In this document: piece by piece, positions 29,301-33,142 of the stretch
Numbering within the stretch: position 1 is the stretch's first letter
Layout of the letters: each line of letters starts with the position of its first letter
Source: Baffinella frigidus
Taxonomy: Eukaryota > Cryptophyceae > Cryptomonadales > Baffinellaceae
Assembly: GCA_026770585.1 (NCBI GenBank)
Contig: MU646562.1
Span: forward strand, 252,330-285,471
Length of the DNA: 33,142 nt
Direction of reading: 5' to 3'
Notes under the pieces: generated by a model
Databases searched by the model: none
What the model saw: the letters and a program-made list of their open reading frames with translations, nothing else
What the model was told of the DNA's origin: nothing
Program-made: the position numbers and the translations under genes

Positions 29301-31920
29301 CCGAGCAATTAAATTAAATGCCTGGCGGGATGACATCCCTAAAACCTACATCTTCCTCACTAGGTCTGCCCACTGCCTGCTGTTGACGCTGGAGCCATCA
29401 TAGCTCTTGTCTCTGAGGCGGGCCCGTTTCTCAAGGCTCATAGACTTTTGTGTCACTCAACTCCAGGCTCAAGGGCCTCATTTAGGACCTTTATCGAGAG
29501 TATTAAAGAGGAAGAAGACTGCCTGAACCCTGGACACCGCAGCGGGCTTGCGGCGGCGACAAGACCACCGCATTCCCGGCGGTCCGTTTCATTCTAAAGA
29601 TCCGTTCGTTCGATAGCGGCTAGCAATATTAAATCACCCGTGTAGGTATTTTCATCGGAATCAAATGAAAGAAAGATAGGTTTCCCCGGATACATGTAGT
29701 CAACGTTCAACGCACCGCAGGGGGCTGGCGGCCGCGACGCCTCGGGGTGTTCTCATCGAGGCCATGGAGATCTTCGGCACTGTCAAAGACGTACGCCCCC
29801 CAAGCCACACACCGGACTTCCAAGGGATTTTGAATAACCCCTCAGCGATACGACCGAGGACCCTACGGTAGGCAACCCGTAGGGGCATAGGGGGTCCCTA
29901 CGGATAAGGTAACTCGGGGAGTTCTGGTGGAGGTCATGGAGCCGTTTGGGAAAGTCGAGGACGTCTGACCCCCAACCCCCAACCCTAAACACTAAACCCT
30001 ACACCAAAGGCAAGGACGTACCACCCCCAACCCTAAACCCTAAACACTAAACCCTAAACCAAAGTCAAGGACGTCTGACCCCCAACCCTAAACCCTAAAC
30101 CATGTCCCCCAACCCTAAACCCTCAACCTGCCCCCTAAACCCTAAACTTCAAACCCTGAACCGTCAACCGTAGACCCAACAACCAAACCCCGATGCATGT
30201 ACCGTACACGCTCAACACCAATCCCTGAACCCTGCACCCAACCACGCCAGGTCAGAAGTCGAAATTTGAACCAAGTTTCATTTTACTACACGATCTAGAA
30301 GTAAAGTTGATTCTACCCGGGAACCACGCCAAAAGTGTGGGGAATTGGAGCTCTTGCTGGGCGCTATAATGATTTATAAAAATAATTTGTACCAGGATAA
30401 GCCATCTATTGCGATCTATTGCGAACGAGTGTGTATGACAAAGGAACTTATGACCTGGCGTGGACCCCCTGAACCCAAAACTCCAACTCGCCGGACCACG
30501 TGGTGGAGATTGCATCCTCTGAGCCCCAAATACTGAACCCTAAATATTGAACCCCACACACTGAACCCCAAACACTGAACCCCAAACACTGAACCCCAAA
30601 CACTGAACCCCAAACACTGAACCCCAAACACTGAACCCCAAACCCTGACCCAGGTCTCGCAAAGCCACGTGATGGGGTTTGCGTATGTCACTTTCCACGA
30701 GGAGCGAGCAGCGCGGGCAGCACTCAAATCAAGGTTGGAGAGCTGTATCCCTTACGTGCCGAGTAGGCTCATACGCCCTACCGTAGGGCCCTAGGACCTG
30801 CCTAGGACCTCTTGGGGGTTAATTTTGACCCCCTCGCCACTTAGCGGATATTGTATATTGTTTTCCACGTCGCGTCCAAATAAGTCCTCCTGTAGCGTGA
30901 GCTTTCTGCAAGAGTCTCGCGTTCTGCAAGAATCAACACCAACAACAGCCACGTGACGAGGAACGGGCCGCGCTCAAGTCACGGCGAAACCCCAAGCCTT
31001 GGTGCAAAAGTTCACAACAGAGGGCTTCAAACAGTTTGGAAAGCCGTATATTGTACTTTTTTGCCGTATATTGTACATTGTCGCGTCCAAGTGAGTCCTC
31101 CTGTCGCGTGAGCGTTCTACCAGAATCAACATCACCAACAACCACGTGATGGGGTTTGCGTGGGTCACTTTCCACGCGGAACGGGCTTCGCTCAAATCTC
31201 ATCTCCAAAGATAACTGAATCAGTTCCCTAATTGGCGTTTTCATTTAATTAGGAGGACTAATTGAATTCACTATGCCTTAACTATTTTCTCCTATTCAAC
31301 CTGCTATTGAAAAGGAACTGATCCAGTTATCTTCCGAGATGAAATCACGGTCATACTGCCAAAGGCTCGCTCTACAGGAGGACAAAACCACACAATGAAC
31401 TTCGAAGGAATTTTGACCTGAGCAATAAGACTGCTTCCCACGTAACGATGACCTGTGCACCAAATCCCTCTGCTTTTAAAGTCAACTCGCCATCAATCGC
31501 CCAATCTGTCAACTTATCCGGATTCCGGATTAAAATACTAGAAGTGCAGGAATAATAGAAAGACTCAACAAAAATACAGCTGTTTGGTACACAGGCCATC
31601 GTCGCGTGGTCGGTACAGCGGCAGTCCTCAAAAGGGGGGTCCTGTGACGACTCATCGTTTTGCCTCCGCGCGTGTACGCAGTCCCATAAGCGAACATGCC
31701 CATAAGTGAACATGTTCACTTAACTGCTCACGGTCAACTTAATAACTCTCAATCAACTTAATATTCTTATACGTTGTATACTCGGTGATACACGACTCTG
31801 GGTAGGTCCCTCGAGATTATCTTTTCTCTCGTGTGACCTCCCCCCAAAAATCTCAAGACAAACCAACCAACCCTGAGTCCATGAACCAGGTACGTTATCC
31901 TGGACGGGCTGCAAGGCGAA
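22082..31920 (+). CDS. RRM (Mei2-like?) RNA-binding protein, split gene, probably continues past the window
   Basis: Proposed exons: 22082-22156 (weak), 22348-22398, 22698-22767, 25087-25125, 26207-26298, possible microexon 26993-27016, 27540-27578, 27994-28046, 29721-29790, 30654-30733, 31890-31920 (weak). Seen: all GT-AG, phases consistent through the chain, no in-frame stop. The last strong three exons give TAVMIRGLAAATPRGVLIEA..MEIFGTVKD followed by SHVMGFAYVTFHEERAARAA. Known: beta1 RNP2 ([ILV]-x-[ILV]-x-[NG]-L) and beta3 RNP1 (GF-[AG]-[FY]-V-x-[FY]) define an RNA-recognition motif; Mei2-like proteins have a shortened beta2-beta3 loop and an 'RAA..A' helix. Inferred: an RNA-binding regulator. 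The N-terminal half (PVHITVGEQVFPAR, EDRKFLVFS, VGQRAVPLDRETRGWINH) matches no family I can name. The start and 3' end are uncertain. Confidence 0.68.
22203..22680. repeat. CCCTAAA / CCCCAAA array around two candidate exons
   Basis: Plus-strand C-rich heptamers flank 22348-22398 and run to 22690. This is the sense orientation for the plus-strand gene. Confidence 0.95.
22348..22398 (+). CDS. RRM gene, candidate exon (17 codons)
   Basis: Acceptor CTCAG, donor GTTTGC inside CCCTAAA-rich DNA. Frame 0 reads GPATGFGLASMLKPASE. All three plus frames are open here, so frame and strand rest on phase agreement with the next exon. Confidence 0.45.
22698..22767 (+). CDS. RRM gene, exon
   Basis: Acceptor AGCAG, donor GTATAT (alternative GTCTTT at 22752). 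Encodes GRGDAKQLLPVHITVG then EQVFPAR, leaving one base that completes a codon with the exon at 25087. The isolated 70-nt unique island in a CCCCAAA array supports coding. Confidence 0.6.
22771..22921. mobile_element. MITE-like element, family C with duplicated left end
   Basis: TATCCCTTAAGTGGCCA occurs at 22771 and again at 22799; right arm ends TGGCCACTTGAGGGATA. Begins 4 bp after the exon donor at 22767. Confidence 0.88.
22992..23181. mobile_element. MITE-like element, family C (large, rearranged)
   Basis: TATCCCTCAAGTGGCGAGTA ... TACTGGCCACTTAAGGGATA; 190 bp, CAAGAGGTCCT occurs twice, suggesting two elements recombined. Confidence 0.85.
23270..23402. mobile_element. MITE-like element, family D (variant)
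   Basis: GGAAAAAGGTTTTAATTTCA / inverted GGAAAACGGTTTTAATTTAA; AATGAAATTTACTACACA and GTGTAGTAATTTTAATT inside. Confidence 0.82.
23431..23580. mobile_element. MITE-like element, family E
   Basis: CTACCAACCCTCACGGCCTG ... inverted CCACCAACCCTCACGGCCTG; 150 bp; inner GAGTTGAAGTCGG / CCGACTTCAAC hairpin. The arms share the GGCCTG variant. Confidence 0.93.
23583..23700 (+). mobile_element. SINE-like family M
   Basis: ACCGAGGCGGGCTCGTCTTG, GGCTCATAGACTTTTGGATC, GAGTAATAAAG, then an AAT/AAC-rich tail. Starts where the family E element ends. Confidence 0.7.
23723..23810. other. unique coding-like island, strand unresolved
   Basis: CGGCAG|TTCGAACC... 88 bp between a SINE-like tail and a CCCGAAA array. 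Open on both strands (minus frame reads VRLPRAMLREEPSVQIVHP). A plus-strand 75-nt exon (23723-23797) would fit the phases between 22767 and 25087. Left out of the gene model. Confidence 0.35.
23811..24563. repeat. CCCGAAA heptamer array (TTTCGGG)
   Basis: About 100 copies of CCCGAAA with CCCGGAA, CCTGAAA and CCGAGAC variants. The 302- and 321-codon minus frames here (GFRVSGFGFRV...) are pure repeat translation. Confidence 0.98.
24843..25690. repeat. CCCTAAA / CCCTGAA arrays with a CCGGATCCCGAAA block
   Basis: 24843-25008 and 25380-25690 CCCTAAA; 25133-25365 is a CCCGAAATCCGGATC variant array starting at the 25125 donor. 24590-24840 in front shows a GCCAGATCTGGCG palindrome and nothing else recognised. 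Confidence 0.95.
25087..25125 (+). CDS. RRM gene, exon (39 nt)
   Basis: Acceptor AACAG, donor GTCAAT. With two bases for the incoming codon it reads GVSEDRKFLVFS plus one base; both phases fit the neighbours. Downstream the CCGGATCCCGAAA array begins directly at the donor. Confidence 0.55.
25446..26107 (+). pseudogene. four echoes of the 26207-26298 exon
   Basis: 25446-25478, 25691-25730, 25783-25840 and 26047-26107 repeat the 5' half (…GTCTACGGACAAAGTGGGGC…GGTGCCGCTGGATC). The latter two keep the GAAACAG acceptor. All then break off into CCTTAA(T/A)CC. Confidence 0.88.
25889..26045. mobile_element. MITE-like element, family B
   Basis: CCACACAGCGGACTTCGAAG ... inverted CCACACAGCGGGCTACGAAG; 157 bp, with an extra GGGCACTGAGTGCCC inner palindrome. 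Its right end abuts an exon echo. Confidence 0.93.
26108..26206. repeat. tandem copies of a family B end plus exon acceptor
   Basis: Three units of (AA)TCCCTTCGTAACCCCCC + ACCCCCTGAAA. Each equals the right tip of the family B element at 26010-26055 without CGCTGTGTGG. The last unit supplies the acceptor of the intact exon at 26207. Confidence 0.8.
26207..26298 (+). CDS. RRM gene, exon (30 codons)
   Basis: Acceptor AACAG, donor GTGCTG. Encodes LSTDKVGQRAVPLDRETR then GWINHASGAPVK. Third codon positions are strongly G/C, as in the LPAT exons. Four truncated copies lie upstream (25446-26107) and one downstream (26489-26555, with an in-frame TGA), making this the intact member. Confidence 0.75.
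26300..26480. repeat. (AT)n(GT)n and TTAGACACACC repeats
   Basis: AT run 26333-26352, GT run 26355-26389, and units of GTGTTAGACACACC (a short palindrome) on both sides. Confidence 0.95.
26489..26555 (+). pseudogene. 3' echo of the 26207-26298 exon
   Basis: GTGCCGCTGGATTGAGGC... ATCAACCACGCGTCTGGCGC ...GTCAAG|GTG: keeps the donor but has TGA in frame. Confidence 0.88.
26743..26921. mobile_element. MITE-like element, family O
   Basis: CCACACGAGGCTACCCAGGT ... inverted CCACACGAGGCTACCTATGC, then GAACAGAATAAA in both; 179 bp. 26560-26740 before it is A/T-rich with nothing recognised. Confidence 0.85.
26993..27016 (+). CDS. possible 24-nt microexon of the RRM gene
   Basis: CGGCAG precedes ATG GCG GGC AAA AGC GCG GGG GAG and GTTGCT follows. 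Eight codons in phase 0-0 would fit between the exons at 26207 and 27540. A near-identical cassette with the same acceptor and donor is at 27209-27232 (LPGKSAGG), and a degraded one near 27079-27105. Confidence 0.35.
27209..27232 (+). pseudogene. second copy of the candidate 24-nt cassette
   Basis: CGGCAG|TTGCCGGGCAAGAGCGCAG...|GTTGCTCGCG: same acceptor, length and donor as 26993-27016. The surrounding GAATTAAA(C/G)GATG(C/G) pieces show a degenerate 100-bp tandem unit. Confidence 0.5.
27285..27990. repeat. CCCTAAA / CCCCAAA / CCCCACA arrays
   Basis: C-rich heptamers on the sense strand on both sides of the 27540-27578 exon. Confidence 0.97.
27540..27578 (+). CDS. RRM gene, exon (13 codons)
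   Basis: Acceptor CCCAG, donor GTAAAC running into CCCTAAA repeats. Reads AIAGSDHSASDVD, an acidic/serine linker, phase 0 on both sides. Only unique sequence in about 700 bp of repeat. Confidence 0.6.
27994..28046 (+). CDS. RRM gene, exon with RNP2 start
   Basis: Acceptor CCAG, donor GTCTGC. Reads a glycine-rich linker then PNMPSRTAVMI plus two bases. Joined to 29721 it forms AVMIRGL, an RNP2-like beta1 strand. The exon ends 15 bp before a palindromic element (28061). Confidence 0.7.
28061..28217. mobile_element. MITE-like element, family B
   Basis: CCAGACAGCGGACTTCGAAG ... CCACACAGCTACCAAGGGAT inverted; 157 bp. Confidence 0.88.
28240..28430. other. TTTAGGG array and unexplained unique island
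   Basis: 28248-28298 is TTTAGGG. 28299-28375 (GAGTCACTCGACGCCAATG...GTTCGGGAGACGTGG) is unique; open in plus but skipped because 28046 joins 29721 directly in phase. Confidence 0.4.
28431..28507. mobile_element. half element, family C
   Basis: Right arm only: GACCTCGGTCCTAGGCAGGT ... GCTCGCCACTTGAGGGATA. Confidence 0.8.
28550..28765. repeat. CCCAGAA/CCCTAAA then TTTAGGG repeats
   Basis: The orientation of the heptamer flips near 28730 (CCCTAGACACCGCAGGGTTT), a head-to-head junction of C-rich and G-rich arrays. 28790-28990 contains a family-N-like GACTTTTGGCGACCCCTTGC piece. Confidence 0.85.
29041..29181. mobile_element. MITE-like element, family L, copy 2
   Basis: CCACACGGTGGACTACGAAC ... 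inverted CCACTCGGTGGGCTTCCCTC; 141 bp, about 80% similar to 1623-1761. Confidence 0.85.
29404..29520 (+). mobile_element. SINE-like family M
   Basis: GAGGCGGGCCCGTTTCTCAA, GGCTCATAGACTTTTGTGTC, GGCTCAAGGGCCTCATTTAG, ATCGAGAGTATTAAAGAGG, then GAAGAAG tail. Most complete copy. Confidence 0.8.
29622..29692. mobile_element. half element, family D
   Basis: AGCAATATTAAATCACCCGT ... ATCAAATGAAAGAAAGATAG ... GGTTTCCCCGGAT: right half only. Confidence 0.78.
29721..29790 (+). CDS. RRM gene, exon with RRM helix 1
   Basis: Acceptor CGCAG, donor GTACGC. Reads GLAAATPRGVLIEAMEIF then GTVKD: the loop, helix alpha1 and FG(x)V turn of an RRM. Two echoes upstream (28995, 29536) and three downstream (29912, 30010, 30060), the downstream ones keeping the donor. 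Confidence 0.85.
29805..29911. mobile_element. truncated element, family B
   Basis: CCACACACCGGACTTCCAAG through CGGATAAGGTAA, then it breaks directly into an exon echo; the right arm is missing. Confidence 0.88.
29912..30078 (+). pseudogene. three downstream echoes of the RRM helix-1 exon
   Basis: 29912-29966 reads GVLVEVMEPFGKVED|GTC (good RRM helix, donor kept). 30010-30024 and 30060-30078 are only (G/T)CAAGGAC|GT donor edges amid CCCTAAA. Confidence 0.88.
29968..30185. repeat. CCCTAAA array
   Basis: Sense-strand C-rich heptamers around the donor echoes. 30240-30480 after it has a GCCAGGTCAGAAG...-type palindrome and A/T-rich DNA, no gene seen. Confidence 0.93.
30533..30652. repeat. CACTGAACCCCAAA 14-bp tandem array
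   Basis: About eight near-identical 14-mers ending at the acceptor of the RNP1 exon. Confidence 0.97.
30654..30733 (+). CDS. RRM gene, exon with RNP1
   Basis: Acceptor CCCAG, donor GTTGGA. Reads VSQSHVMGFAYVTFHEER then AARAALKS plus two bases: RNP1 (GFAYVTF) and helix alpha2. Two partial copies at 30950 and 31142 keep parts of the motif; which copy is spliced in mature mRNA is not decidable here. Confidence 0.82.
30746..30850. mobile_element. MITE-like element, family C
   Basis: TATCCCTTACGTGCCGAGTA ... inverted TATCCGCTAAGTGGCGAGGG; 105 bp, 13 bp after the RNP1 exon donor. Confidence 0.92.
30867..31205 (+). pseudogene. duplicated segment with two RNP1-exon echoes
   Basis: GTCGCGTCCAANTNAGTCCT...GCGTGAGC...AATCAACA occurs at 30867 and 31083. 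Each is followed by an RNP1-exon copy: 30950-30998 (deleted RNP1) and 31142-31205 (NNHVMGFAWVTFHAERASLKS, intact motif, no GT donor directly after). Confidence 0.82.
31391..31440. mobile_element. family B end fragment
   Basis: CACACAATGAACTTCGAAGG ... GAGCAATAAGACTGC; one arm. 31207-31345 before it is an imperfect palindrome (TAACTGAATCAGTTCCCTA / TGGATCAGTTCCTTTTC). 31440-31690 shows nothing recognisable. Confidence 0.6.
31690..31880 (-). mobile_element. repeat family K, copy 2 (inverted)
   Basis: The reverse complement aligns with 1850-2035 across CAGGGTTGGTTGG, GAGGTCACACGAGAGA, CCTACCCAGAGTCGT and AAGTTGATTG; roughly 75-80% by eye. Confidence 0.78.
31890..31920 (+). CDS. candidate next exon of the RRM gene
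   Basis: Acceptor ACCAG, donor GTAGTC, 31 nt. Phase 1 completes the codon left at 30733 and reads YVILDGLQGE, which resembles the L-(N/D)-G...G segment after RRM helix 2. Short, so weakly supported; the coding region should continue beyond the window. Confidence 0.35.
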
Positions 31921-32204
31921 GTAGTCCCGGCGCCCTCCGCTACCCCCCAGGCACCCCCCGCCCCCCACCACCACCAACAACCTGAAACCCCTTAAAATCG
32001 GGGGTTTCGAGGACGGGTTTTCCCCCAGGATGTACACTTTTAAGTGTACACGCCATCTATTCACCACCCTAGGAAAAGTCTAGGTCCCTAGGGATGTCCT
32101 ACGGTAGGGTACTGCGGAATGAATATCCGAAGTTCGCGGACCCGAAATAAGCTGTTTCGGGTTGCCGCTCGGGAGCCTACGAAGAACCGCAGCCCCGGAT
32201 ATCC

Positions 32205-32344
32205 TTATCCGGGGAAACCTATTTTTCTTTCATTTGATGCCAATCAAAATTGCTACACAATTCGTTCTCATTAGTAATATTAAAGCATTCGTGTAGTAAT
32301 TTTGATTGCCATCAAATGAAAGAAAAATGGGTTTCCCCGGATAA
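32205..32344. mobile_element. MITE-like element, family D (best copy)
   Basis: TTATCCGGGGAAACCTATTT ... inverted TTATCCGGGGAAACCCATTT; then TTCTTTCATTTGATGNCAAT both; 140 bp, near perfect arms of about 60 bp. 31960-32200 before it holds C-rich and CCTAGG/CCTACGG palindromic pieces. Confidence 0.95.
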
Positions 32345-32588
32345 ATCTGGTGTGACGTGGCCAACAGTTGCTGACTTTTGGCGTTTTTCCTAAGAAAGAA
32401 TCCAATAATTGACTTTAGATTGTTCTCCGTAGTGTTCTGAGTGGCCCGGGGGCGTGCCTAAATGTATTGTGGTTGTCCCGGCGCGAAACCCTAACCCCTA
32501 AACCGTTACGTTGCCGCCCGAATGTCACGTGGCTACACGCGTTTCGTGTAGCCACGTGACCATCTCCATTCAGAACGCCTACACTTGA

Positions 32589-32691
32589 TATCCCCTAAGT
32601 GGCCCGTAGGCCCATACGCCCTACCGTAGGGCCCTAGGACCTGCCTAGGACCTCTTGGAGGTCAAATTTGACCTCCTGGCCACTTGAGGGA
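32589..32691. mobile_element. MITE-like element, family C
   Basis: TATCCCCTAAGTGGCCCGTA ... inverted TATCCCTCAAGTGGCCAGGA; GGAGGTCAAATTTGACCTCC perfect palindrome inside; 103 bp. Confidence 0.95.
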
Positions 32692-32802
32692 TACCCGTCC
32701 CGCAGGCGCACTGGGGGTCAATCTGCAAATGGGTTTTGGAGGAGTTGGCCGGAACACGGGGGATGCCCAACACTGCTGAAAACCTCCCGTATTGGGGGCA
32801 AG

Positions 32803-32915
32803 ATCGATTTTCTTCTTCTTCTTTATTACTCTCGATACAGGTCCTAAATCAGGCCCTTGAGCCTTGAGTTGAGTGATACAAAAGTACATGAGCCTTAAGA
32901 AACGGGCCCGAGTTT
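32803..32915 (-). mobile_element. SINE-like family M
   Basis: On the minus strand: CTCGGGCCCGTTTCTTAAGG, CTCATGTACTTTTGTATCAC, GGCTCAAGGGCCTGATTTAG, ATCGAGAGTAATAAAG, (GAA)n. About 88% similar to 29404-29520. Confidence 0.8.
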
Positions 32916-32934
32916 CTTCGGCTGCCGGCACCAA

Positions 32935-33012
32935 ACCCAAACCCCAAACCATTCTCGTACAAATCGTTTAGATGGACTGTATCCGTGAAGCCCGCGGTGG
33001 CTGGTAAGTGGG
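32935..33012. mobile_element. half element, family H
   Basis: ACAAATCGTTTAGATGGACT ... GGTGGCTGGTAAGTGGG; right arm only. After it, GGAACA(C/A)GGGGGA at 33130 repeats 32752, an unexplained direct repeat at the window edge. Confidence 0.75.
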
Positions 33013-33142
33013 AAACCAAGGCGGTCACATTGGTTTCGACCCCTAACAAACGCATCTCTCTCTCTCCCTGAACCTGAAACTCTGAGCAGGCGCGCTGCGG
33101 GCTGCAAAGGGGTTCCGGAAACGTTGGCTGGAACAAGGGGGA

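Larger units (their letters stand above)
28995..29582 (+). pseudogene. two upstream echoes of the RRM helix-1 exon
   Basis: 28995-29037 (CACCGCGGGGGGCTTGCGGC, then GGAGTGTTCTCACG) and 29536-29582 repeat the acceptor side. The first is cut by the family L element at 29041. Confidence 0.82.

Noticed and set aside
1-33142. tRNA, rRNA, viral or bacterial genes
   Set aside because: No cloverleaf, rRNA-like stretch, capsid, polymerase, integrase or transposase motif was recognised by reading; a tRNAscan or HMM run could still change this.

Overview
The window is nuclear DNA of a eukaryote, most likely a microalga or another microbial eukaryote. Genes are split into many tiny exons (24-120 nt) with GT-AG introns. 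The rest is dominated by plant/alga-type telomere-like heptamers (TTTAGGG / CCCTAAA and TTTCGGG variants), minisatellites and short palindromic (MITE-like) elements. No bacterial, organellar or viral gene was recognised. A prasinophyte-like green alga or a chromerid-like alveolate would fit; the species cannot be fixed from sequence alone. A 10-N run at 17395-17404 is an assembly gap.

Minus strand, 18489 down to 153: a complete lysophosphatidic-acid-type acyltransferase (LPAT/AGPAT, PlsC superfamily), assembled by eye from 13 exons. Every boundary is GT-AG, all codon phases agree, and the coding sum is 1065 nt (354 residues plus stop). It carries NHVSMTD, FPEGTR and the VPR block, an N-terminal membrane segment and a C-terminal membrane segment. 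None of this is visible as a long ORF. Introns of 0.46-2.3 kb make up about 94% of the locus.

Plus strand, about 22082 to beyond 31920: a second split gene. Its exons join in consistent phase into a protein with one recognisable RNA-recognition motif (RNP2-like VMIRGL, RNP1-like GFAYVTF, short beta2-beta3 loop as in Mei2-like proteins). It probably runs off the right edge. The two genes are divergent. The 18.5-22.1 kb interval between them holds a GC-rich block with a strong hairpin, a TTG/TTC microsatellite, a 32-bp tandem repeat and several palindromic elements.

The striking feature is that nearly every exon of both genes is surrounded by partial, degraded copies of itself ('exon echoes'), often keeping a splice junction. 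Some exon-intron junctions have been amplified into minisatellites. About a dozen families of terminal-inverted-repeat elements (about 100-190 bp) and a SINE-like family with microsatellite tails are interspersed. Telomere-like repeats in the introns mostly show the C-rich strand in the sense of transcription, in opposite orientations for the two genes.
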